From an uncultured Clostridia bacterium (GTDB lineage Bacteria; Bacillota; Clostridia; Oscillospirales; Acutalibacteraceae): a stretch of DNA of 35,002 bases. Position 1 is the first letter of the stretch; every line of letters starts with the position of its first letter. The stretch spans positions 1 to 35,002 of the forward strand of contig CALWUI010000007.1 of the NCBI GenBank assembly GCA_944384705.1. Direction: 5' to 3'. The notes beneath the pieces are model-generated. The model was not told where the DNA came from, did no database searches, and was given only the letters and a program-made list of their open reading frames with translations. Position numbers and translations under genes: made by a program. This document shows positions 27,088 to 35,002 of this stretch, one piece after another.

Positions 27088-27330
27088 TTATACAGCTTCT
27101 GCAGCAAGAGAAAATTCTTTTAATTTTTCTTTAAAATCTGCCGGACAATTTTCAGAAACTTCGATTTTAACAGGTCTTGACAAATCAAGTGCAAAAATTC
27201 CCATAATAGATTTTCCGTTTATTATGTATTTGTCAGAAAGAATTGTTACAGGAAATTCATACTGATTTGCAAAAGATACGAACTTTTTAACAGTTTCGAT
27301 ATCAGGTAATAAAATATCCTCTTTATACAT
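27088..27330 (-). CDS. HPr/Crh-like regulatory protein without the PTS histidine
   Basis: An 80-residue protein with the HPr layout. The conserved regulatory serine segment is K-S-I-M-G-I-F-A-L-D (near 39-48), the place of Ser46 in HPr. The usual R-P loop with phospho-acceptor His15 reads Q-Y-E-F-P-V here. Tyr stands at His and Phe at Arg17, so phosphotransfer from EI is not expected. B. subtilis Crh shows a similar loss while keeping Ser46 for HPr kinase and CcpA. The start ATG 27330 follows GGAGGT; the frame upstream of it has no ribosome binding site. A single-gene unit between its own promoter and terminator. Confidence 0.75.
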   Translation of the reverse strand: MYKEDILLPDIETVKKFVSFANQYEFPVTILSDKYIINGKSIMGIFALDLSRPVKIEVSENCPADFKEKLKEFSLAAEAV

Positions 27331-27371
27331 TTTGTACCTCCAAGAATCAAACAGATAATTATTACACATAT

Positions 27372-27400
27372 ATGTTAGCAGGATATTTTATGCAGGTCAA
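27372..27400 (-). promoter_or_regulatory. promoter of the HPr-like gene
   Basis: Minus strand TTGACC (27400-27395), a 17-base spacer and TAACAT (27377-27372), about 42 bases ahead of the ATG. Moderate match. Confidence 0.5.
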
Positions 27401-27467
27401 GGTAAATATAAAAATTTAAAATGAAAAAAGAAAATTTCTTAGAAAATTATAAAAAAAGGAGAAAAAT

Positions 27468-28778
27468 ATGAAATTTTTTATTATAACTTTAGGCTGTAAA
27501 GTAAATCAGTATGAATCTCAGGGTATATTAGAGAAGCTTTATGCGGCAAATTGCACAAAATCAGATTCAATTAAATGTGCAGATGTTATTATTATAAATT
27601 CTTGTACGGTTACAGCAGAAAGTGATAAAAAAGTAAAAAAATTATTACATAAAATTCGAAAAATGAATCGGTCAGCAATAATTGTTCTTGTAGGCTGCAT
27701 GCCGCAGGCTTTTCCTAAAAAAACAGTTTCTATTGAAGCAGATATCATCTTAGGCAATTCAAATAAAAATGATATTTTAAAATATATATCTGATTTTATA
27801 AAGTCTAAAAATAAAATAATAGCGATTAATGATATTGAAAAATATTCAAAATTTGAAGATCTAAAAATAACAAATTTTAATGAGAGAACAAGGGCATTTT
27901 TAAAGATAGAAGATGGTTGTAATAGATTTTGTTCTTATTGTATAATTCCGTACGCAAGAGGAAGAGTGCGCTCTAAGCCTATTGAAGAGATCTTATTAGA
28001 AACACAAAATTTGGTTAAAAACGGATATAAAGAGATTGTTTTAGTTGGAATAAATCTTTCGGCATACGGAATAGACTTGAGCTTGAATTTATGCGATGCT
28101 ATTGAAACGATTTGTTCAGTTAATGGCGTAAAAAGAGTAAGACTGGGCTCTCTTGAGCCGGAATATATGGACGAAAAAGTTATAAAAAGATTATCAAGGC
28201 AACAAAAACTATGCCCGCAATTTCATTTGTCACTTCAAAGTGGTTGTGACGAAACTTTAAGGAGAATGAGCCGACACTATAATTCGGAGGATTATTTTAA
28301 AATTGTAAAAAATTTAAGGTCTAGTTTTAGAAATGCAGCAATAACTACTGACGTTATGGTTGGTTTTGCAGGAGAATCAGATGAAGAATTCGAAAAATCA
28401 CTCAGTTTTGTAAAAAAAGTTGGTTTTTCTAAAGTTCACGTTTTTTCATATTCTGTCCGAGAAGGAACTCGTGCGGCAACCTTTAAAAATCAAGTCAAGT
28501 CTTGTGTAAAGAAAATGCGCAGTAAGATAATGATTAATGAAACTAAAAAAGATAGAATTGAATTTTTAAAATCTCAAGTAGGAACCATAGAACCAGTTCT
28601 TTACGAAAGTCATAGTAAAAATGGCGTATTTGAAGGTTATACTCCTAATTATACGCCAATAAAATTGATTTCTAATTTAGACTTGTGTTCCCAAATAATT
28701 CCTACAGAAATTACGGAAGCAAAATCTGATTATTGTGTAGGGAGAATAGTTGGGCAGTTTAATTTAAAACAGACATAA
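27468..28778 (+). CDS. mtaB: tRNA t6A37 methylthiotransferase MtaB
   Basis: This radical SAM enzyme adds a methylthio group to t6A at position 37 of tRNAs reading ANN codons. The 436 residues show the N-terminal UPF0004 domain with three cluster Cys (G-C-K-V-N-Q-Y-E; N-S-C-T-V-T; V-G-C-M-P-Q). The radical SAM triad is C-N-R-F-C-S-Y-C near 151-158, and a C-terminal TRAM-like region follows. G-C-K-V-N-Q-Y-E-S is typical of MtaB as opposed to MiaB or RimO. ATG start with AAAAGGAGAAA. Its 3' end overlaps the convergent GHL10 gene by 20 bases. Confidence 0.93.
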   Translation: MKFFIITLGCKVNQYESQGILEKLYAANCTKSDSIKCADVIIINSCTVTAESDKKVKKLLHKIRKMNRSAIIVLVGCMPQAFPKKTVSIEADIILGNSNKNDILKYISDFIKSKNKIIAINDIEKYSKFEDLKITNFNERTRAFLKIEDGCNRFCSYCIIPYARGRVRSKPIEEILLETQNLVKNGYKEIVLVGINLSAYGIDLSLNLCDAIETICSVNGVKRVRLGSLEPEYMDEKVIKRLSRQQKLCPQFHLSLQSGCDETLRRMSRHYNSEDYFKIVKNLRSSFRNAAITTDVMVGFAGESDEEFEKSLSFVKKVGFSKVHVFSYSVREGTRAATFKNQVKSCVKKMRSKIMINETKKDRIEFLKSQVGTIEPVLYESHSKNGVFEGYTPNYTPIKLISNLDLCSQIIPTEITEAKSDYCVGRIVGQFNLKQT

Positions 28779-30006
28779 CATTTTGAATTTCAGTATTTGC
28801 ATTTTCGTTTTTAAAGTCCTCAAAAGAAAAAAATATAAATCCATTGCAGCCGAGCTTACGACATTGTTCAATTTGCGTTTTTAAAATATCATCATGATCC
28901 TTCCATGTGCCAAAATCAGCAGTAGGACTACCAGCTTTGTACATTGCAAGGCCAAAATAAAGCTTTACTTTATCACTCCTCGGCAGATTCATCCATTGAT
29001 TAACTGCTGTTGAAGAGGGCAAAATTGGGTGCTCAGGACTAAAATATATTTGTGGGCATATGTAATCAATATATCCGGGAATTTTGCACCAAGTAGCAAC
29101 ATCTGCACCTATTTTTGAATTATTAGAAAGATTTCCCGAAGGAGAAATGCCAAAAACAACGGTTGGATTTATATTTTTTATTGCACTATATGTACCAGAA
29201 ACAAGTGAGTTAATATTTGCGAATCGCCAGTCTTTAAGTGAAATTGGTTGAGACTTGTCTAAAAGACTACAACAATATTCTTTATAACTTATATTGTCTA
29301 AATTAGGACCATCGGAAGGATAAAAATAATCGTCAAATTGAATACCATCTACGGAATAATTTTCTACAATTTCTTTAACTCCGTTGATTATGAGTTCTCT
29401 TACTTCTGGATATGCTGGGTTTAAATACTTTCCTGTTTCGGTTTCTAATATTATGTCTTCCGCATTACTGGTACTTTTCAGAGAAAAATAAATATTGGTT
29501 TCACAAAGAGTATTAGGTCTATCAGTTATTTGTATTCTCAGAGGATTTATCCATGCGTGGAATTGCAATCCAGATTTATGGGCAGCTTTAACCATGTATT
29601 CAAGTGGGTCAAATCCTGGATTTTTTCCTTGTTCTCCCGTTAAAAGATGTGACCATGGAAAATATTTAGACGGATACAAAGCATCATTAAAAGGTCGAAC
29701 ATGAACAATTATAGTGTTTAAATTGTGAGATATAGATTCAGAAACAATATTGTCAAACTTAGCTTTAAAAGCTTCTTCACTGTAATCTGTACCTTTCATA
29801 TCTAAAGACATAAACGGAACCCAGACTGCCCGAATTTCAGAAGTATTTTTGGACGGGTTTTCATCTGTTTCAAAAGAGCCTTGTGTTTGAACGTTTTCTG
29901 GAGGAAGTTCAGCTTTTATTTCATCTGAATTCATCTTTGCGTTAGCCGATAAAAAAATTGATACAATTAGAGAGATAACGGAAAAAGTAAGAATTTTGTT
30001 TTTCAT
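28759..30006 (-). CDS. secreted GHL10-family (glycosyl hydrolase-like 10, former DUF187) protein
   Basis: A 415-residue protein with a signal peptide or anchor (about 1-23) and a short acidic linker. A TIM-barrel-like domain begins E-I-R-A-V-W-V-P-F. Motifs of the family are visible: I-I-V-H-V-R-P-F-N-D-A-L-Y-P-S, F-H-A-W-I-N-P-L-R, V-D-G-I-Q-F-D-D-Y-F-Y-P, G-I-S-P-S-G-N, D-Y-I-C-P-Q-I-Y. The D-D pair after Q-F is a likely catalytic site. Family members are thought to act on polysaccharides or peptidoglycan; the substrate here is unknown. ATG start with AAGGATG. Convergent with mtaB; divergent from the polysaccharide export genes. Confidence 0.85.
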   Translation of the reverse strand: MKNKILTFSVISLIVSIFLSANAKMNSDEIKAELPPENVQTQGSFETDENPSKNTSEIRAVWVPFMSLDMKGTDYSEEAFKAKFDNIVSESISHNLNTIIVHVRPFNDALYPSKYFPWSHLLTGEQGKNPGFDPLEYMVKAAHKSGLQFHAWINPLRIQITDRPNTLCETNIYFSLKSTSNAEDIILETETGKYLNPAYPEVRELIINGVKEIVENYSVDGIQFDDYFYPSDGPNLDNISYKEYCCSLLDKSQPISLKDWRFANINSLVSGTYSAIKNINPTVVFGISPSGNLSNNSKIGADVATWCKIPGYIDYICPQIYFSPEHPILPSSTAVNQWMNLPRSDKVKLYFGLAMYKAGSPTADFGTWKDHDDILKTQIEQCRKLGCNGFIFFSFEDFKNENANTEIQNVMSVLN

Positions 30007-30099
30007 AATTTTATCATCCTTAATAAAGTTTAATATTATATTATTATTTTAACATACTATAAAAAAGTGTTTTAATATAACACCTTTTAATTTTGGGCT

Positions 30100-30127
30100 T
30101 TGAATTTTAGTTAGGGTGTGATATAAT
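30100..30127 (+). promoter_or_regulatory. promoter of the polysaccharide export genes
   Basis: TTGAAT (30100-30105), a 16-base spacer and TATAAT (30122-30127), with extended -10 TGA before it. It lies 37 bases ahead of the permease start. Confidence 0.65.
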
Positions 30128-30163
30128 TAGGGAAAATTTTAAAATGTTTTGGGAGAGAATTCT

Positions 30164-30940
30164 TTGAAAGCACAAATAGAAACTTTTAAAAGGTATAAGT
30201 ATCTTCTTATAAACCTTATTGAGAAAGATATAAAATTAAAATACAGACGATCTGTTTTGGGAATATTGTGGAGCGTTTTAAATCCTTTGCTTATGATGAT
30301 AGTTATATCGGCTGTTTTTTCTAACATATTTAAGGTGAATATTGAGAACTTTCCAATTTATTATTTAACTGGTTCAACTTTATTCAATATGCTTTCTGAA
30401 ACCACTAACTATTCTATGATGTCTATTTTGGAATCTAGTAGCCTTATAAAAAAAGTATATATTCCTAAGTACATATTTCCTTTAGAAAAATGCATGTTTG
30501 GACTTGTAAATTTTCTTTTTTCTATGATTGCTGTAGCTTTTATGTATGTAATTTTAGGGTATCCAATTTATTGGACGGTTTTGCTTTTTCCTATTCCTGT
30601 AATTTACACCCTAGTATTTTCTATAGGTTTGGGGTTAATTTTGTCTGCTTTGAGTGTATTCTTTAGAGATATTATCCATTTGTATTCTGTGCTGCTTACT
30701 GCTTGGACTTATTTTACACCAATTATGTACCCCTATGATATATTAAATGATAAAATAAAAATAATTATGCATTTAAATCCAATGTTTCATTATGTAAAAT
30801 ATTTTAGAGATGTTCTGATGTATAAAACAGTTCCAAGTTTAGAAACAAATTTGCTTTGTTTATCAATAGCATTTGGAACTTTGATTCTGGGCATTTTGTT
30901 TTTTAAAAGTAAACAAGATAAATTTATTCTATATATTTAA
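30164..30940 (+). CDS. ABC-2 type polysaccharide export permease (Wzm/TagG-like)
   Basis: Membrane part of an exporter for lipid-linked polysaccharide or teichoic acid. The 258 residues have an amphipathic N-terminus (K-Y-L-L-I-N-L-I-E-K-D-I-K-L-K-Y-R-R-S). The typical L-G-I-L-W-S-V-L-N-P-L follows, then six membrane segments and F-R-D-I-I-H-L near the middle. The start TTG 30164 lies seven bases after GGGAGAG; a TTG 15 bases upstream would overlap that site. It pairs with the ATPase gene 16 bases downstream, and the large glycosyltransferase next door makes a cell-surface polymer likely. Confidence 0.9.
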   Translation: MKAQIETFKRYKYLLINLIEKDIKLKYRRSVLGILWSVLNPLLMMIVISAVFSNIFKVNIENFPIYYLTGSTLFNMLSETTNYSMMSILESSSLIKKVYIPKYIFPLEKCMFGLVNFLFSMIAVAFMYVILGYPIYWTVLLFPIPVIYTLVFSIGLGLILSALSVFFRDIIHLYSVLLTAWTYFTPIMYPYDILNDKIKIIMHLNPMFHYVKYFRDVLMYKTVPSLETNLLCLSIAFGTLILGILFFKSKQDKFILYI

Positions 30941-30956
30941 AGTTAAAGGTGAGATT

Positions 30957-31688
30957 TTGAAAAATATAATAGAAGTAAAAAATGTTGAAATGCATTTTAA
31001 TATGAGTAAAGAAAAAATAGATAATTTGAAAGAGTATTTTATAAAATTATTTAAACGTCAGCTAATGTATGAGGATTTTGTAGCTCTGGACAAAGTTAGT
31101 GTTAATGTAAAAAAAGGTGAGGTCTTTGGTATAGTGGGGAGGAATGGTTCTGGAAAGAGTACCCTTTTAAAGGCTATTTCTGGTATTCTAAAGCCTAGTG
31201 CCGGAATAATAAAAGTGAATGGCTCGATTGCACCTTTAATAGAACTTGGAGCTGGATTTGACTTAGATTTAACAGCGAGAGAAAATATATTTTTAAATGG
31301 TTCGGTTTTAGGTTTTTCTAATAATCTGATAAGTGAAAAATTTGATGAAATAGTCGAGTTTTCGGAACTTAGGAATTTTTTGGATGTTCCAATGAAAAAT
31401 TATTCTTCTGGCATGGTGGCAAGAATAGGTTTTGCTGTTGCTACTATGGTAAAGCCAGACATATTAATTGTAGATGAGATTTTGTCTGTGGGAGATTTTC
31501 TTTTTCAACAGAAATGTGAGAGAAGGATAAATGACCTAATGCAAGGTGGAACCACTGTTTTAATAGTTTCTCATATGTTAGAGCAAATCAGAAGACTTTG
31601 TAGTAGAGTTATGTGGTTAGATAAAGGCAAAACAAAAATGATTGGAGAAACAAAGTCCGTTTGTGATGCATATGAGTCTTGCGTTTGA
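30957..31688 (+). CDS. ABC polysaccharide export ATPase (short Wzt/TagH-like)
   Basis: ATPase of the exporter above. The 243 residues carry Walker A G-R-N-G-S-G-K-S-T, Q-loop segment A-P-L-I-E-L-G-A-G-F, signature Y-S-S-G-M-V-A-R (typical for this subfamily in place of LSGGQ), and Walker B I-L-I-V-D-E-I-L-S-V-G-D. It ends right after the nucleotide-binding domain, without the C-terminal carbohydrate-binding domain of long Wzt proteins. Polymer recognition must then lie elsewhere. TTG start with AAAGGTGAG. A 44-base A/T-rich gap precedes the next gene. Confidence 0.92.
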   Translation: MKNIIEVKNVEMHFNMSKEKIDNLKEYFIKLFKRQLMYEDFVALDKVSVNVKKGEVFGIVGRNGSGKSTLLKAISGILKPSAGIIKVNGSIAPLIELGAGFDLDLTARENIFLNGSVLGFSNNLISEKFDEIVEFSELRNFLDVPMKNYSSGMVARIGFAVATMVKPDILIVDEILSVGDFLFQQKCERRINDLMQGGTTVLIVSHMLEQIRRLCSRVMWLDKGKTKMIGETKSVCDAYESCV

Positions 31689-31747
31689 TTTTTAACTTTG
31701 TTATATAAAATTTTACTTTTTTATTTTGCATTTTGGGAGGTCTTCTT

Positions 31748-34700
31748 GTGGAGTTTACTGGAGAGAGATTGGTTCCTGGCAAAGTCGATTTAGAATTAGA
31801 AGTAGAACATATGAACAGATATATTTTTGCTCAAAGTTTAGTAAATGACAAAAAAGTACTTGATGCGGCATGTGGTTTGGGTTATGGTTCTGCAATTTTG
31901 GCAGAAAAAGCAGACAAAGTTTTTGGTGTGGATATTTCTGAAGAGGCAATTTTGTATGCTAAAAATAACTATCGGACGAAAAACTTGGATTTTAAAGTTG
32001 CAGATATAGAAAAATTACCGTTTGAAAATGATTTTTTTGATGTAGTTGTTTCGTTTGAGACAATTGAGCATATTGACTGTGAGAAACAGAAAAGTTTTTT
32101 GTCTGAAATAAAAAGGGTTTTAAAAAATGATGGTTTACTTGTAATTTCAACCCCAAATAGAGAAGTCTATAAAAAAAGAGAAAAAAATCAGTTTCACATT
32201 GCAGAACTTTCTGTTGAAGAGTTTAAGCAGATTCTTGATGATAATTTTAAGAATGTGCAATTATTTTGTCAAAAATTCGAAGTGGGTAATATCATTGCTT
32301 CGGGTAAAGTCAAATTGTCACAATTTTTTGGCAGAGTATCTCTTGAAAATTCTGAATACATAGTCGCGCTATGCACACAAAGGGATATTCCTAAAAATGT
32401 AAATAATATTGTTAATTTTTATAAAGAAAATAAATACAGCCAAATAATGGATTGGGCTATAGAAAATCATGAGCGAAACGAGATAAATAATAAGAATATA
32501 AAAGAAAATTTTAATATTATAAAGATTTTAAAAGCTAAAAATGAAGATTTAAGAACTAAAAATAAAAATTTAAAAAAGGACAATTTTGCTCTAGACTCCG
32601 AAAACGACAATCTAGAAAGAAAGTTATTTGAAGAGAAGATTAAGTTGAGGAGAATAAAAAGTGAGCTAGAAAAAGTCTATAATTCAAGAGGATATAAAAT
32701 GTTAAAAAAACTGTACAAATTAGAAGGCCTTATTATTCCGCCAGGATCTAGAAGAAGGTTTGTTTTAAAGTTTATATTAAAAACTTTTCGACATCCAATT
32801 GTTTACTTGAAAAAATTAAATCTTACAAATATTAAGAAGTTTTTTTTATTAATTTTACGGGGAAATATTTATACTTTAAATGAAAAGTTAGACATATTAG
32901 ATAATGAAAAATGTGTATTTGTTTTTGAGCCAGTGGATTTGAATCAAACAGAATTTGAAAAATTAAGACTCCCATTTTGTGAGGACCCTTTGGTCTCGCT
33001 TATTATTCCTGCTTATAATCAATTTCACTATACTTACAATTGTATAAAGTCGATTATAAATCATACGCGAGGAATAAAATATGAAGTTATTCTGGCTGAT
33101 GATGTTTCAACCGATAAAACCAAAGAAATTGAAAATGTTATTGAAAATTTGAAGATTATCAGGAATGGAAAAAATTTAGGGTTTCTTCTAAACTGTAACA
33201 ATGCAGCAAATTGTGCCAAGGGGAAATATATACTTTTTTTAAATAATGACACCAGCGTTCAAAGAGGTTGGTTATCTAGTTTATTAAATTTAATAGAAAA
33301 TGATAAAAGTATCGGTTTGGTTGGTTCTAAATTGGTTTATCCTACGGGTCTTTTGCAGGAGTCTGGAGGAATTTTATGGAATGATGCTAGCGCATGGAAT
33401 TATGGAAATGGAAAAGATCCTACGTTAGCAGAGTTTAATTATGTAAAAGAAGTCGATTATATCTCTGGTGCAAGTATTATGATCTTAAAATCTCTATGGG
33501 ATGAAATTGGTGGCTTTGATACAAGATTTGCTCCGGCTTATTATGAGGACAGCGATTTAGCTTTTGAAGTACGAAAACATGGATACAAAGTTGTTTATCA
33601 GCCAGAATCTGTTGTAGTGCATTTTGAAGGGATATCTAATGGAACCGATATGGCTAAAGGAGTGAAATCCTATCAGGTTGCCAATAAAAATAAGTTTTAT
33701 GAAAAATGGAAAGAAATTCTAAAAAAAGATCACTTTGAGAATGGAAAAAATGTTTTTTTGGCTAGAGATAGATCTAAAAATAAAAAATGCATTCTATTTA
33801 TTGACCATTATGTGCCAACTTTTGATAGAGATGCAGGATCAAGAGCGACTTACCAGCATTTAAAATTGATGGCCAATTTAGGACACAATATTAAGTTTAT
33901 AGGAGATAACTTTTTTAAATATGAAAAGTACACCAAAGCCTTAGAAGATTTAGGTATAGAAGTTCTTTATGGACAAAAATATGCATTAGGCTGGAAGAAT
34001 TGGATAAAGGACAACTCTGAATACATTGATACAGTAGTTTTAAGCCGACCACATATTTCTAAAAAATATATAGATTTTGTGAAGAAAAATACAAAAGCAA
34101 AAATTGTTTATTATGTTCATGATTTGCACTTTTTGCGTGAATTTAGAGAATATGAAGTAACGAAAAACCCTAAATTAAAATCTTCATCAGAATATTGGAA
34201 AGAAATAGAGTTAGACCTGATGAGTAAATCTGATGTGGTGGTTACTTTTAGCTCATATGAGAAAAAAATTATTGATGAGTATTTTTCAAAAGATAAATCA
34301 ATAGTAGTGCCCATATTCATATTTGATAAGTTTGATTATACTCCGGTTGATTTATCGGGAAAAAAGAATATATTATTTGTTGGAGGATTTAGTCATCGGC
34401 CAAATGAAGACGCGGTCGTTTGGTTTGTAAAGCAAATTTGGCCAAGTATTTTAAAGAAAGTTGTAGACTGTAAATTTATTATTTTAGGTTCAAATCCTAC
34501 AGAAAAAGTTAAGTCTCTTGCCTCAAAGAATATAATCGTAACTGGATTTGTTACGGATGAAGAACTGAAAGAATATTATTCTAATTGCAGAGTTTGCGTA
34601 ATTCCGCTAAGGTATGGAGCGGGAGTAAAAGGTAAAACAATAGAAGCTATATATAATAAAATCCCAATAGTTTCAACATCTATTGGAGTTGAAGGCCTTG

Positions 34701-34876
34701 ATGAGATTGAAAATTATATTTCAGTGGCAAATAACTCAGATGATTTTGCAAACAAAGTTTTAGAGTACTATGAGAATGATAAACTAGTAGTTGATGATGT
34801 TTTAAAATATCATGAATATTTAAATAAATATTTTTCTGAAGAACATATAAAAAAGATTTTCAAGAGTATCCTTTGA
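31748..34876 (+). CDS. methyltransferase-coiled coil-GT2-GT4 fusion for surface polysaccharide synthesis
   Basis: A 1042-residue soluble protein with three enzyme domains. (1) A class I SAM methyltransferase at about 1-230: motif I V-L-D-A-A-C-G-L-G-Y-G, acidic V-D-I-S, F-D-V-V-V-S-F-E-T-I-E-H. (2) A coiled coil at about 240-320 ending S-R-G-Y-K-M-L-K-K-L. (3) A GT2 glycosyltransferase at about 415-640: S-L-I-I-P-A-Y-N-Q, A-D-D-V-S-T-D, F-L-N-N-D-T, Y-E-D-S-D-L. (4) A GT4-type domain at about 680-1042: L-F-V-G-G-F-S-H-R-P-N, G-A-G-V-K-G-K-T-I-E-A. The start GTG 31748 follows GGGAGG; an earlier TTG overlaps that site. The stop is inside the window. Likely adds and caps sugars on the polymer exported by the two genes before it. 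Confidence 0.88.
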   Translation: MEFTGERLVPGKVDLELEVEHMNRYIFAQSLVNDKKVLDAACGLGYGSAILAEKADKVFGVDISEEAILYAKNNYRTKNLDFKVADIEKLPFENDFFDVVVSFETIEHIDCEKQKSFLSEIKRVLKNDGLLVISTPNREVYKKREKNQFHIAELSVEEFKQILDDNFKNVQLFCQKFEVGNIIASGKVKLSQFFGRVSLENSEYIVALCTQRDIPKNVNNIVNFYKENKYSQIMDWAIENHERNEINNKNIKENFNIIKILKAKNEDLRTKNKNLKKDNFALDSENDNLERKLFEEKIKLRRIKSELEKVYNSRGYKMLKKLYKLEGLIIPPGSRRRFVLKFILKTFRHPIVYLKKLNLTNIKKFFLLILRGNIYTLNEKLDILDNEKCVFVFEPVDLNQTEFEKLRLPFCEDPLVSLIIPAYNQFHYTYNCIKSIINHTRGIKYEVILADDVSTDKTKEIENVIENLKIIRNGKNLGFLLNCNNAANCAKGKYILFLNNDTSVQRGWLSSLLNLIENDKSIGLVGSKLVYPTGLLQESGGILWNDASAWNYGNGKDPTLAEFNYVKEVDYISGASIMILKSLWDEIGGFDTRFAPAYYEDSDLAFEVRKHGYKVVYQPESVVVHFEGISNGTDMAKGVKSYQVANKNKFYEKWKEILKKDHFENGKNVFLARDRSKNKKCILFIDHYVPTFDRDAGSRATYQHLKLMANLGHNIKFIGDNFFKYEKYTKALEDLGIEVLYGQKYALGWKNWIKDNSEYIDTVVLSRPHISKKYIDFVKKNTKAKIVYYVHDLHFLREFREYEVTKNPKLKSSSEYWKEIELDLMSKSDVVVTFSSYEKKIIDEYFSKDKSIVVPIFIFDKFDYTPVDLSGKKNILFVGGFSHRPNEDAVVWFVKQIWPSILKKVVDCKFIILGSNPTEKVKSLASKNIIVTGFVTDEELKEYYSNCRVCVIPLRYGAGVKGKTIEAIYNKIPIVSTSIGVEGLDEIENYISVANNSDDFANKVLEYYENDKLVVDDVLKYHEYLNKYFSEEHIKKIFKSIL

Positions 34877-35002
34877 AAGATTAACTATTAAAAGTCAAGC
34901 CCCAAATGAAAAGATGCGGTGAAAAAGCAGATGGTTGAAAAAAGGTAAAGCAAAGCAGAGGCCGAGAGAGGCCCGGATCAACTATCAAACAAGAATTAAG
35001 CT
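34877..35002. other. unassigned right-edge sequence with different composition
   Basis: The last ~100 bases are clearly richer in G/C than the rest of the window. They include GGCC-GAGAGA-GGCC (34970-34974 region), a small possible hairpin. A basic reading frame opens at TTG 34935 and stays open to the edge (about 22 codons), with no clear ribosome binding site. I recognise neither a gene nor an RNA. It may be the edge of a mobile element, an RNA gene or a transferred segment. Confidence 0.35.

Noticed and set aside
30061..30088. A/T-rich inverted repeat AAAGTGTT/AACACCTTT before the polysaccharide promoter
   Set aside because: It resembles a weak terminator on either strand, but no gene is placed to end there, and the pairing needs a bulge. 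Too weak to call.

Overview
The window is AT-rich (roughly 30% G+C by eye) and comes from an endospore-forming Firmicute of the class Clostridia, probably near the Oscillospirales/Ruminococcaceae-like lineages. The reasons are the sporulation genes spoIIID and yunB, an IreB-type phosphoprotein, a Phe T-box ahead of pheST, strong AGGAGG-type ribosome binding sites, a DUF5711-like protein, and frequent TTG/GTG starts. I see 33 complete protein genes, one partial transposase gene and six tRNA genes. There is no CRISPR array, prophage or obvious defence island. Most of the window is ordinary core chromosome with short accessory pieces at both edges.

Layout. 1-127: end of an IS3-family (IS150-like) insertion sequence running off the left edge. 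164-746: PAP2 phosphatase with its own promoter. 752-9875: long co-directional run ruvC-ruvA-ruvB (Holliday junction processing), glmM (cell-wall precursor), an RlmI-like methyltransferase, ecfA1-ecfA2-ecfT (energy module of an ECF vitamin transporter), truA, and a membrane-anchored DUF5711-like protein. 9925-13673: cvpA-pgsA-clpE-like run with its own promoter and terminator. 13686-14367: tRNA operon Gly-Arg-His-Gln-Lys-Lys with a strong promoter and a terminator. 14399-14734: spoIIID with a sigma-E-like promoter, convergent with a sporulation-type D-Ala-D-Ala carboxypeptidase. 16226-19817: cation efflux gene, yunB and ligA.

19864-21391 (minus): lipoprotein cyclophilin followed by two related small membrane proteins. 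21522-22499: S1-domain RNA-binding protein, ended by a bidirectional terminator. 22567-23217 (minus): ireB and a conserved 100-residue protein of unknown function, with a promoter overlapping the pheT stop codon. 23214-26941 (minus): pheS-pheT behind a T-box leader with a readable TTC specifier. 26998-27400 (minus): a single HPr/Crh-like protein that has lost the PTS histidine. 27468-28778: mtaB, overlapping at its 3' end a secreted GHL10-family protein on the minus strand.

30100-34876: surface-polysaccharide cassette with a Wzm/TagG-like permease, a short Wzt/TagH-like ATPase, and a 1042-residue protein that joins a methyltransferase, a coiled coil, a GT2 and a GT4 glycosyltransferase. The last ~100 bases have a different, G/C-richer composition and could not be assigned.

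I found no wholly new system. The best leads are the three-enzyme polysaccharide protein, the unknown partner of IreB, the Crh-like protein, a repeated specifier sequence inside the T-box, and several unassigned palindromes and hairpins in front of genes.
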